Below, piece after piece: positions 19,150-32,732 of a DNA stretch of 64,000 nt. The DNA comes from Hirsutella rhossiliensis. Taxonomy: Eukaryota > Ascomycota > Sordariomycetes > Hypocreales > Ophiocordycipitaceae. Under the pieces are notes generated by a model. The model did no database searches and was not told the DNA's origin. It saw nothing but the letters and a program-made list of their open reading frames with translations. The stretch is taken from the NCBI RefSeq assembly GCF_020360975.1, contig NW_025408675.1:620001-684000 (forward strand), written 5' to 3'. The position numbers were made by a program, and so were the translations under genes. The stretch's first letter is position 1; each line of letters begins with the position of its first letter.

Positions 19150-22100
19150 TCACAGCTCGTCATCGTCGAGTTCGGATGGCTTGAGGAGACCTCCCACCTT
19201 CTGTCGCCGCTCCATGTCTGCAGCCTTGGCGTCGCGCTCCTGCTGTTCCTTCTCGACGATGAAAAGCTCTGCATTGTCGCCGGCGAATTCCTTGAGCGAG
19301 ATCAAAAAGTCTCGAAGGTTGAGTCGGAACTTGTCGTATTGCGTGTTGAGGCTGAAGAGGCCCTCGACGAAGCTCGCCACTTGCGCTCTGTTTGTCCATG
19401 ATTAGCACCAGAGGCTGGAGTAAAGAGGAAAAGCTGGACACTTACGGTTGCAAATTGGGAAAGGCGTTGCGAAGGAGCGTCGCGACCGAGTTGCCCAAGA
19501 ATTCCTTGTTGCTGGTTCCAGCCTGAGCCTGGTCAGGTGAGTAGATGGGCCCTTGGATCTTGGGCTGCGTCCCGTCGGCGGGATAGATAAAGTAAAACAG
19601 CTTCATCAACAGCATCGATTGCGTCTTGAAGCCGGCCTTGTGGTCGTTGTCAGTAACGACAAACAGCACGTCCTGCAGAATTGTGACAAAGAAGCGCTGG
19701 AAGAAGGCATTGGCAGTGGCGACATCTGTCTTGTCGGCGATGTTGTTGATGAGCTCCAGGCACATGTTCAGGCCGGCCGCTTCGACGTCTCGGTTGTCGT
19801 GCTTGAAGGCCCACGAGCACGAGTCAATGACAAACTTGAACTGGTTATTATCCAGCTTCAAGAGGGCTAATTTGGTCCGTTAGTGGCTGTGCGGGCGTGG
19901 ATCGGCGTGTGGCTTACCTGGGAAGCAGTGAAGATTGATGGCTCGCAAGAGATTGAAAAACTCGACACGGTGCTCTGGGAACTCAGAAAAGTCCTTGTTG
20001 ATCATTTCGAGCGTGCATTCAAAGACGTTTTCCATGATTGTCGGAACCTGGTCCTCCATCAAGGCCTGATGTGCCAATGTCAGCATGGCAGTCTGCGTCT
20101 CTTTGTTCGCGTGGCAACATACGGATAACTTGGTGATGATGGCTGACATGGCCCTCAAGACCTCGGCATCGCGCGCTCCCGGAACGTTGCGGTTGTAGTC
20201 GACCAGGACCGAGTCCAGGAGAGGAGGGACCATCTGGGCGCGGATGGCCTGCAGATCTTCGGCCTTTTCGACGTACGTCTCGACGAGCTTCAAAATCTCC
20301 TTTTTAATCGTACGCAGGCCCCGAACTTTGGGCATCTTCGTCGCCAGCTCGCCTGAGGACTTGGTTAGCCGAATTCAGACCTTGCCACGCGCCGATAACA
20401 TACCATCTCGTGCGACGGCCTCGGAGATGAGGGTGCTCGTTGCGCGATACATCTGAAGCATATCATGGTAGATGCGCCCGATCTGAGGATAGAAATACGA
20501 CCCAATAGAGGTGCATGCCGATACGTTAGTCTTCATGATGTTGCCGATGACCTTAATCGTCTCCGCGTCTTGCAGAATGGACGGATTTATAGTTGCCTGC
20601 TTGATAATCTCATCCCAGGCCGCGTTCGGAATGCTCATGAGATCCGCAAGCAGTCTCTCCTGTTGATGCTTGTTGCCCTGCGCGGCGACCATGTAGCCGC
20701 ACGCCTCGTAAAAGGTATGGACCTGCTGGGGAGTGAGATCACAGGTGATTTTGCCCATGTTCCGGACGATCTCTTCGATGAAGGGCTCCTGCTCGCTAGG
20801 CTGGAGCGCAACAAAATGGCGTCGGCATTGGCGGGCGATCTTGATGAACGTGTCGCAGGCCATGTCTTGAACACCTGACGAGCAAGTTAGCGGGGACGCT
20901 CCATGGAGCAGTGTGGAATAAGGCCTTTCTTACCTTCGTGAGACTCATGCATAAACTCAAAGAGCTTGTTGACGACCGTCTTAAGGAACTTCCAATGGGC
21001 TTTGAGGAACCGGGGGTACTGGCCGACAATGTACATGATGTTGCTGGCAACAACAGCCTTGTTGTCCTTGCCTCGCTTCATCTCGGTGAGGCCCAGGAGG
21101 TCCTTGATGACCGTGACCAGGAAGCGTTTCTCCGTCTCCTCGTTCATAGCCAGCGAAATGGACCCGATGGCCCAGCAGAGAACGTTGCAGTTGTGCCATG
21201 ACCACTCGGTGCCGTCCACCTGACGGGCAAGCTTCTCCGTCATGATATTCTCGGTGTCGACCACGTCGAGGTGGGTGAGGTAGACCAGGCATTCCCTGAT
21301 CGTCTTGTACAGCTGCACGGTGTCGCTTTCCTTGACGAACTCGCGCACTATCTCTCCCTCATCGTTCTCAACGATCAAAACTTCCTCGGGACGAACCATG
21401 CGCTCGATCATGACGACCCGCAAGTTCGAAAGAACTTCGTTGTACTTATGCTTTCGCAAGGGGTAGTTCATGAGCAGCGAAGGATTGGGAGCGCCGCTGC
21501 CTGACATGCCGCCACCAACCGCCATGAGCGGGTTCAAGTCGGTGATTGGCAACTGCTGCATCTCCTCGTAGAGCTCTTGGACCAGCTTGAGCCAGTAGTC
21601 GAGGCAAATCTTGAAGATTTCGCGATCGTCGATTTGGGATATTCTGATGAGATAGTAGTGTCCGTGCAAAAGATAATCTCGGTTGGGGAGGTTTTCGATG
21701 AGCTGTGACGTGTCAGTCAAACTTGACGTATGAAATGGAGTGCGGATTCGGGGGTTTACATTGAGGTGCATGCCAAAGAAGTTGGAGAGGAAGAGGGCCA
21801 GGTTCTGGACGAACTCCTGGTCTCGCGAGTTGCTGCTCGGATAGGTGCTCTTGAGGTCGAGGGAGACGGGAATAATGTCGGCAATGGTGGTGAGGACCTC
21901 GGTGAACATCTTGATCAGCTGCTCGTCGTACGAGTTGGACTGGCCAGACCCTCCGGTCTGCAGGCCACCAATCTCCGTCAGGCACTGCAGGGTGATGTTC
22001 CGGAATTCGGGAACCGACAGGAAGCGGGTGCGCAGCGTGTCGATGAGGGGGGTCTCAAAAATGTAGCCGAGGGGGATCCAGTTGCAGAAGCGAAGGAGGG

Positions 22101-23036
22101 TCTCGAGCGTCGCCTTGATCAGGCTGGACTGGTCAGCCGTGGTGAGGACCTCCTGGCAAAGCTGGAAGATCTGTGAGAACTCGGCGCACATGGTCTGCTT
22201 GAGGTTCCTCGTTTTTGTCGACGTCATCTGCTCGGCCGAGTAGTCAAATACTTCTTCGGATAGCAAGCGCAGAATAATCATGTTGTTCTCGCAGATGGAG
22301 AGGTTCGCGTGGCACGATGAAATGATCTCATTGATGAAGGTGGGCCAGTTGTGCGGCCATTCTTGCTTGAGGACGGAGATGAGGACGAGGTTGAGCTTGT
22401 TGAGCAAGGTCTTGTTGCTCCGCAGAGCCTCTTCGGAGCTCGAGCTCTGAATGATGAACTGAACGATGAAGTTTCGAATACCTGCCGCCGAGAAAAGTTA
22501 GCCGGGAGCGCTCGCAACAAGGGGTAGACGAGGACTGACCCTGGCACTGGTCCCTCGGTAGCACCTTCCACCTCGTAGAAATGACATTATCAAGGACCTG
22601 CAAACCCAAGTCTCGCGGATTGTCAGCTTATTCGTGCTCGTCCGGGGGGTCGGGTCATGGAGTGGCATACACTTTGTTTGCGGATACTGCGCGTCTGAGA
22701 GGATCTTGTCGACCATGAGCCAAGCGTCGGGGTCTTCCTTGAACTGTGGTGACCAAGACGTTAGCCCAAGCTCAGCCGCAAAGTGTCGCTCGCTTGACGA
22801 TGGCAATGGGGCGTAAGGCAGGATATATATGTGTGTGTATATATATCTCCTGTGGCAGGCGGGGGAGGGGCTTTTCTTTACCTGGTTCAATGCGGCTTGG
22901 GCGGTTTTTTGCTGTTGGACGGACATGGGTCAGCAACGGGACATGGCGAACTGAAGAGAGCGAGACTGACCTGGTCCCCGCGACCCTCGTAGAAGGTGCG
23001 GACCGTGGTGTCGAGCTCCTCGATCGAGACAGCCAT
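19150..23036 (-). CDS. XPO1: Exportin-1 (CRM1), nuclear export receptor
   Basis: Eleven exons: 22971-23036, 22882-22911, 22671-22743, 22540-22611, 21760-22481, 20934-21702, 20404-20874, 20123-20352, 19918-20065, 19446-19866 and 19150-19387. Introns are 51-138 bp, all GT-AG, and the frame is kept throughout, giving 1,079 residues, the normal CRM1 length. The protein is a HEAT-repeat karyopherin that carries leucine-rich NES cargo out of the nucleus with Ran-GTP. Landmarks are the CRIME-region start (VLDNVISTRWKVLPRDQC, then NFIVQFII), LNKLNLVLISVLKQEWP, the NES-groove block VIKDLLGLTEMKRGKDNK, the next helix YIVGQYPRFLKAHWKFLKTV, and the C-terminal acidic end LLKPSELDDDEL. The leptomycin-B target cysteine (Cys528 in human) is Thr527 here. 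One intron (20066-20122) is in frame and could be mistaken for coding sequence. Confidence 0.97.
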
Positions 23037-24666
23037 GGTGAGCAACAGGAGCGAGGGGAAGGCAGCCCGAGGCGGGGGAATCTCCAAAGAGTCGAGAGGC
23101 GGGGCCAGCAGCCGGCGCAGCGCACGAAAAGAACGCTGTGCGATGCGTGGAAGCCGTGTGCTTCTTGGCGCAGAGAGCGGAAGGGGGGTTCGGCGGGCTT
23201 CGCAAAGGGGGGCGATGCGCGAGGTGGACGGCGGCTGGGGAGTTGGGGAGAGAGGGGGATGGAAAAGTGAAGAAAACGAGCCCCGGTCCTGGGGAGAGAG
23301 GTGGAGGGGTTGCGGTGTTGAAGCAAGCTTGCAAGAGATGATGTACACCCAAGCCCAAGATACAGGCGTGCACTGTACAGCCTACAAGTACTGTACCTAC
23401 TGTCGGGTGGCCGCCGGGGCGGACAGTTGGCAGTCGGCGGGCAGCCAGCCACTGAGATTCAGCGGCGGGGCGCCTGCGGAGTACTCGCTACCTTGATTCG
23501 ACGGTCCATTGTTCTTCACCTTGTCTTAGTATCTTCCGCTCTGATAAACCCCTACGTCAGCTGCCTTGTAGCAACAGTCACCTGACGGAGGCTCCCCGTT
23601 ATCTTTGCCTGCACCATCTGTTAGTAGCACGGAGTACTAGCCCACTTGCTGCAGCAGGCACTGCACGGTGTGTCGACGCTGTGATAGCCAAGTCCAAGGT
23701 ACAAGCTCACCGCAGCTCTTGCGGGTCCACCAAACGCCATCACGTCGGGCCCCCCCCGACCGTGCTCTCTCTTCTTGGACAGCTTCCGTGAGATGACGGG
23801 CATATAACCGTGCAACGGCTATTCCGCATCTTCCTCTTGGGTTGGGCATGACGCACAGCAAGTCATTACCAAGACGGAAATGAAAAGGCACTCCAGTACT
23901 TTGGACTACTACCTAACTACCTTACAGTACCTGCCTCACTCCCTACCCTACCGCCGCCTGTCACCGTTCTGGTGGATCCCACGCACAGCCGTACCAATAC
24001 TATCCACACTGTGCACAACGCCCGCGCCAACGGCCGGTCATGATGCCAACCACCTTTCCATGCTTGCTTCGGAAAACACTCATTACCGAGGGCCTGTAAG
24101 CTAAGCTGTGTGCCGTTTGCCGATAGTCAAGAGGTGGGTATATATAGAGGCCTTGTTGTCTTCACCTGAACTCTCTGTTTGCTCTTCACGTCCATGTCCT
24201 GCAGTTTTCGGTTTGCAGTCTCGTTAATCAAGTGTCTGCCGGATAGGCTCTGATGTTATTTCCGTCAAACTATACATCGTCCGTGTCCTGCTGTTTCCTA
24301 TTTGCAGTCTCGTTAAGCAAGAATGCTATTTTGATCTAAATGAAAATCGTCCATGTGTTGTTACTATACAACCATGCGAATTCGTGGGCAGCATAAGGGC
24401 TCAACGTCATTCGCCCAAGCACAAAGTGGAGCGAGAGGTTCACCACTCACGCGCAGCTGCCAACGTAAACTGCCACTCAAGACCTTCGGCCTCAGACTTC
24501 AACATGCGACTGACAGCCCGGGGTAACCTTGCAAGTCTCGTGACTCTTGTAACGTAGGACCATCGTATTGGAAAAATGACAGACTTTGACTCTGGCCCCT
24601 CCATCACTTCCGTTCAGTCCAGGTGACGGGGTCGGCCGATGTTCTTCTCCAAACTTCCCGCGCCTT
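23037..24666. other. Intergenic region upstream of XPO1, no gene seen
   Basis: The first 400 bp are GA-rich on the plus strand, i.e. a CT-rich leader of XPO1. The rest shows short unsupported frames, a TATATATAG at about 24136, and the imperfect duplication annotated separately. Confidence 0.5.
24189..24360. repeat. Imperfect tandem duplication, 89-bp period
   Basis: CGTCCATGTCCTGCAG...TTTGCAGTCTCGTTAATCAAG (24189-24232) recurs as CGTCCGTGTCCTGCTG...TTTGCAGTCTCGTTAAGCAAG (24278-24321). A third truncated start, CGTCCATGTGTTG, lies at 24348-24360. Function unknown. Confidence 0.6.
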
Positions 24667-26234
24667 CTACGGCTTCTGGTAGCCGCACTCGGCCAGCGCC
24701 GCCTGCAACGCCTCGAGAGCCCGGTCGATATCGTCCCGTTTGGGGTCGAGCTGAATGTGCAAGTCATGTTTTTGTCAGTAGATGAGCTACGCAGCAAAAG
24801 AAGGAAGACAAGCTCTCGCTCAAGGAACCACTTACCGCAGAGACGCCCATGTGCCCGAACCGGATGTACTTTGTCCCTATCTCTTTGTGGAGTCCACCCG
24901 CAAAGATGATGCCCTTGCTCAGCAGCTTCGGGAGGATGTCGGGAATCGCCACCTTGTCCGGCAGGTAGATGGCCGTCATGGCGTGAGACTGATCCTCAGG
25001 CTTGGTCGCGACAATCTTGAGGCCCAAGTCCCCCACGGCCTTTTTGACCTTGTCCGACACCTCGATGTGCTTCTGGAAGCGCTCCGAGAGCGGCCGCTCC
25101 AGGATCTGCTTAAGGGCCGTGTTGAGGGCGTGGATGAGCTGCGGAGAGGGTGTGGCAAAGTACGACGGCTTCTTTGCCTCGTAGTTTTGCATGACTGCGT
25201 TTCTTATGTGAGCATTTCATGGCAAAGAATTCTTTCCCGGGAAAAGAGGGGCTTGGGTTGGCCTATCATCACCCCAACTTACTCGGCAGCCACCGCTTCA
25301 TCGAGGCAAAGTACGCAGCGGGCTCCTTCTTGCGGCTCTCAAGAGCCCGCATGGCTCGGCCGCTGAACATGGAAATGGACAGGCCAGCAGGACAGCCAAT
25401 GGCCTTTTGCCCGGCGGTGATGACGCCGTCGAGCCCCCACGCGTCAAAGGCAATCTCCTCGCAGGCCACGCTGCACACGCCGTCGACAATGACGAGCGTC
25501 TCGGGGGAAACCTTCTTGACCGCCGCAGCGAGGCCCTTGATCTCGCTCAGGACGCCCGTCGACGTGTCCACGTGCGTCACCGTGAGCACCTTGTACTTCT
25601 TCTCCGCCAGGGCCCTTTCAATCTCGGGCAGCTGCGGGCGGCCGCCGACGGGCCCGTCGAGCTTGGTCACGTTGGCGCCGTAGACGCGGAGGCAGTCGGC
25701 AAAGGCGTCGCCAAAGTAGCCCGTGCTCAGGACCAAGGCGTTCTCGCCCGGCTCGACCAGGTTGGCGGCCACCAGGTCCCAGCCGAGGGTGCCGGAGCCG
25801 CTGATGACAAAGGGCTGGGCGGCGGGATCCGTCGCTTGGAACAGCTGGCGGAGCATCGACAGCGTCTCGCCAAAGGTGGCTGCGAAGCCGGCGCTGACAT
25901 GGCTCTCGCTGTCGACGGGGGGCGTGAGAAGGAGAAGAAGCCTCACATGGTGTCGATGACGTACGTACCTGTAGTGGCTCATGGACTGGAGGACGGCATC
26001 GTCAAACTCGATGGGGCCCGGGACGAGCAGCGTCGGATGTGCGGGTTGCGAGCTCATGGTCGATGATGGACGTCTCGGGTGCTCGGCAATTGTGTGTGCA
26101 ATTCGTCGTCGTTGGCGGTGGGAGCTTGACGATGGAGGGGTTCCCTCGGCAATCACGGGGTGACGCTTGGCGGGGCCGGCCGGTCGGAGAGCAGCGGAAG
26201 CAGCGGCGCCGCTCCGTCTTAATAATAGAGACAT
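24667..26234 (-). CDS. AGX1: Alanine--glyoxylate aminotransferase
   Basis: Four exons (25969-26234, 25283-25908, 24836-25194, 24667-24750) with introns of 60, 88 and 85 bp give 444 residues. It is a class-V PLP aminotransferase converting glyoxylate and alanine to glycine and pyruvate. Landmarks are HPTLLVPGPIEF near residue 70, FVISGSGTLGWDLVAANL, the block VTHVDTSTGVLSEIKGL, VIVDGVCSVACEEI, the Schiff-base lysine K257 in ITAGQKAIGCP, and RFGHMGVSA near the end. The residues before MSSQPAHPT (internal ATG 26057) are Arg/Ser/Ala-rich with almost no acidic residues, a mitochondrial presequence, whereas the internal start would give a cytosolic form. The C terminus YQKP is not a peroxisomal PTS1. 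The first intron is in frame. Confidence 0.94.
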
Positions 26235-26462
26235 GGCGCCGATTAAGGACGAGATGCCGAGGCAATCCGTGGCTGCCGAGCAGTAGCAGCTGTTAGAGAA
26301 TAGAGACTACGCTGACTCACCATCATCATGGCCTCGGAATTCTAGGGGTGCCCCATGCATCTAGATCCTCACGTGCTTGCCTCTTCCGACGATGCTTGCG
26401 AAGCTCATAGCTACTCCGTGAGGATGTTGTCCAGCCTCCTCCTCGACGTGGAGCCAGTTTAC

Positions 26463-26802
26463 AGCTCTGCAGGGGGCTTGCTTGCGGGGTGACATAGTCA
26501 TCGTTAACATTCTCATAGAGGCAGGTGCTAACATCCATGCATTGGGCGGTATCTATGGAGAAGGGATGGCCCTACATTCCGCCGCCGAGAAAGGCCGAGT
26601 AGAGACCATCCAGAGGCTATTGAAAGCCGGCGCTGACGTGAATACCTGCAACCTTGGGAGGGGACGAGGCCAGACGGCGCTTCAAAGTGCCGCGGCGGGA
26701 GGCCATGATGAGGTTGTGCAGGTCCTACGCAGTGGAAGAAATGGGCGAGGAGGCCTCTTGCTCTCCCAAGTAAGCGTAGGCAAGTACATTCAGACGCTTT
26801 GA
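26463..26802 (+). pseudogene. Ankyrin-repeat relic
   Basis: About three ankyrin repeats are readable: TALQGACLRGDIVIVNILIE, then MALHSAAEKGRVETIQRLLK with AGADVNT, then TALQSAAAGGHDEVVQVL. The frame then drifts into unrelated sequence and stops. There is no convincing start, and upstream sequence in the same frame is not ankyrin-like. It looks like the end of a dead HET/ankyrin-type gene or a captured fragment. Between here and PRMT5 (26803-27098) nothing else is visible. Confidence 0.6.
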
Positions 26803-27098
26803 AAAATGACGACGGCAATGGCCGTGCCCGGGCTTTGCACTCGTTTAAGACGCCTCACCCCAGGCATCCATGTATGGCCCCCGCCGGAGCAAAATCCGGA
26901 ACACTGGTATCGAAGCTCCCCGATGTGACCCCGAGTAGCATCCGGCTGTCCCCGGGGCTGCCGGACATGTATGCACAATCCACCGGCCTTGGCATCGCGG
27001 GAAAAACCACATGCAAACGCCGAGCACCTCTCTTTCTACCTCACGCAAAACGCCCCCCGGCTGCCGGTCTGTCCAAGTGCACACAGGGAGAGCGAGAG

Positions 27099-29667
27099 CT
27101 ACATAAGGCAGGCCACCTTGCGGCTGCTGCAAAGGTCCGACGACGCAACCTTAATGCGCGAATCAGGCCCGATCCAAGTCCAGGCTTCCACCAACCACTC
27201 GTACCAGACCCTCGTGTCGTCCGTTTGGCGCCACATGCTGACCTCGAGCTCCGTGTCGGCGGGAAAGGTGATGGGTTTCTATGATAAGCGTCAGCAAAGC
27301 CATGCTCCTGGCAGTTACCTCCGTTCCAGCGCCACTCGACTCACGTTGAGGGGAAAGAAGATGGGAAACCATGAAACCATGTCCTTGCTCTTGGCGTCGA
27401 TCCTTTCCGGGTGTATGCTAATCTCGACCTTTTCGCCTTTGCTCCCGTCCACCTTGGACTCGTACAGCGTCGACTCAAAGTATCCGGCCAGGCCGTGTAT
27501 GACTCCCCTGGTGCGGCAAACAAAAGTGACATGGCAGTACCGCGAGTTGTGGTCGTTTGCGCCCGCTGCTCCAGCCATGCTCCCGCCGCCGCCCCCGACA
27601 ACGCCGCCCGAGCGCCTGGCCTGAATGGCCTGCAGCGTCGCCTCCGGGATGGGATGGGAGAATTCCCAGGCCTGCTGGAACCGGGGCCGGCCCGGCACGC
27701 GCTGGCAGACAAAGTCCAGGGCGTAAAGCCTGACCACCCAGGGCGTGTCAAACGCCGTAGCGTCGGACATGGATCGCGTCAGGATATCGGCGTGCAGCTT
27801 GGGTGTGGAGATGGGGCTGAGATGGGCCGTGTACGAGTGCGGGATCGAAATGCCGCAAGGCTTCGCGAGGACATGCTGGATCCCATCCAGGCATTCCGGG
27901 GACAGCTCGTTGTCGCCAAAGGACCCGAGCAGCTCCGAGACGAGTATGTCCACCTTGCCGTAGACCGGCCCAGCGTCTGTCGACTCGGACACCACCGGGC
28001 CCTTCCAGGCCCTCATGTCCGTCTTGACCACGTTGACTCGGCCGCCCCATACCGTCTGATTCTGCCGCAAGAGATAGACGTAGGCATTGGGATTCTTCTC
28101 GACTGCCCACACCTCAACGGGAACACCAGTGAATTCCGCCGCCTGGAGCGCCCTCGTGACCAGGGGCCCGCGGCCTGAGCCGGCCACGGCCACGACGACG
28201 ACCCCCTTCTTTGAAGTCGGCAGCCCAAGCTCCTTCCACTCGCTCAGGGCTTTGATGACTGCAGCCTCGTACTGGTTGTACTTGACCGGATCGCCTTCAA
28301 ATACCTCGTAGGTGGCAGACTCCAGGTTGTCTGACAAGGGCTGGAGTGGCGACTGCAGCCAGTCCTGGAAACTCGTCAAGGTCGACGACTCCAAGGCTGT
28401 GAACGGTGGTTGCTGCGACTCAAGCCACTGCAGGTACGCCATGTAGGCGTTGCCCCGATTCGGCTGGCCCGGGGCCGTGTTGACGGTTGAGTGGGCTTCA
28501 GCCAAGCTGGGGAAGTCTTCTTCATCTATGGGCGGCCTCGTGGCTAAAAATGATGGAGAAAGTGCCTTGAAGTGAGAGGCGTCCGGGCCGACGTCGCACA
28601 GGAGCAGCCACGGCACAGCCTTGAGCCTCATGTAACTAAAGATCGTTTCCTGGTGGTGCCTTGAGAGGCAAGGGTAACCAGTTTTGTTTGTTTGGAAAAC
28701 TTCAGGGCCGATGGTCAGGTAGTGGAGAGGCTCCGCGAACCATCGATTCCGCAGGTCCTTTTCCGGCATCGCCTTTGGAAGTTTGAGTGCTTGGCGTGAT
28801 AAAGCCATTAGCACTGCTGTCCGTTACGCGACACACGGATCGGGTCCATTCATCTTACCGACAAAGAGCCTGGGGTTGTACTTGCACACTGTCCGTATGT
28901 GATGCCAAGAGTCCCAGCAACCAAAGAGGTCAATTTCTTTCGCCTCCGTCTCCTGAGATGCCTGTGGCTTGATCGACGATAGAGTCTCCGACTGCCCATC
29001 CGCGACAGGCTCTCGATACATGGGCAGGTGGATCAAGAAAGTCAAGCAATTCCCAATAGCTAGTGCTTCCTGAACGGCACGGGCATACTGCATGAGGCCC
29101 TGGTTGCCGTCGTCCTTGGAAGCATCGCACGACGGCCCGGCAATGACGACGCTCCTAACGCCGCAGAAATTCGCGTAATTGATCTCGAGGTTCAGGACCT
29201 GGCGGGAGATGCTTGCGATGATGGGGTCCAGGGAGCAGAGGTCGATCCAGGGGCTGAGGTACGCCGTGTAAGTGTTTACGGCCGAAGAGGGGAACAGGCC
29301 GGTATCCTCGGGCGTCAACGGCGGCAGGATGGGCTCGGCTCGAGACGACGTGGCCGTGCTGGTGCCCGCTTCGCCGTCCTTTTCCAGCGACGCCAGGTAG
29401 TCCGAGACAAGCTTGAAGACCCTCGACTTGAAACGGTTGTTGGTGACGGGCGTCGTCACGAAGCCGATCTGCTAGGGGTCAGAGGGATCGCGGCTTTGCT
29501 TGGAGGAAACGGCTGTCACTTACACCCTGATTGAGCAGATGGCCATACTGCAAGTCGGTGAGAGGCACGTCCCGGGCTGAATCATGCTTTCCGATGTGAA
29601 AAAGGGGCTGCTGAGGACCGAAGCCGGCAGGGCTAGCCGGGGCTGCTCCCTCGTCACCGAATGCCAT
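27099..29667 (-). CDS. Type II protein arginine methyltransferase PRMT5 (Skb1/Hsl7)
   Basis: Four exons (29524-29667, 28859-29468, 27345-28789, 27099-27278) with introns of 55, 69 and 66 bp give 792 residues. PRMT5 makes symmetric dimethylarginine on histones and Sm proteins and, as Skb1/Hsl7, acts in cell-cycle control. The N-terminal TIM-barrel domain starts at LFHIGKHDSARDVPLTDLQY and, after the first splice, GFVTTPVTNNRFKSRV. The catalytic part has the SAM motif VAVAGSGRGPLV (about 451-462), the post-I motif VWAVEKNPNAY, and the double-E loop SELLGSFGDNELSPE with E537 and E546. The beta-barrel ends KDMVSWFPIFFPLN then LEVSMWRQTDDTRVWYEW. A Gly-rich insert (GGVVGGGGGSMAGAAG) lies in the barrel. 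All junctions preserve family motifs. Confidence 0.94.
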
Positions 29668-30307
29668 GCTGCTGCTCTGGGGCGCGACGAGGCCGCTGTT
29701 CTCTGCCGAATTACGGACGGCAGACGAGCGACAACGTCTGGCAGCGCTGGCCTCGAGGTCAGCTGGCGAACGGGGCTCAGAGGTGCTCCCGAAGACGACG
29801 CTGACTGCTCATTCAGAAACGGCGAACAACTGTTGCTGGGGTTGGAGGAGTCCGTGGAAGAGGCGAAAAGCAGCTGGCTGGCTTTTTTTGCATTGGTTCG
29901 GCGAAGATCAAACTGGAGCCTCTGCGAGGCACTGTGTGCGCCGCACATGGCACATGGCACGGCAAAGACGCGCCGACGGCGGAAGAGACGGCCTGCGCCG
30001 CACAGTTATGAATTTTGATTGAATGCGAGGGCTCGAACTTCGAACACTCCAATCTTTACCATTTTATGCGAGGCAGAGCCCGGAAAACGGCTTCGATCCA
30101 GGCATAACCCGTTGTGCTCGTCAGCGGAGCGGCAAAGTGGCAGACCTGATGTCTCCAGCGGCGCTCGGCAAAATCGCACTGTAGCAACTCCCCAGGGTCC
30201 TCCCTTATCGATAACAAACGCCTCGCCGGTTGTCCCGCCAAAATTTTCCCGATTTTCCATTGCTCGCTGTTGCCCGGCAATTCAACTACCTACGTGCCAG
30301 CCCAGCA
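29668..30307. promoter_or_regulatory. Divergent promoter region of PRMT5 and PRP43
   Basis: 640 bp between head-to-head genes. No TATA box or separate gene is evident; small open frames here have no coding features. Confidence 0.5.

Positions 30308-32732
<2,425 letters not shown>

Noticed and set aside
20066..20122. In-frame insertion of 19 residues in XPO1
   Set aside because: It is bounded by GTATGT and a CAG acceptor with a branch site, and removing it restores the conserved ITKLS-ALMEDQVPTIMENVF junction, so it is an intron.
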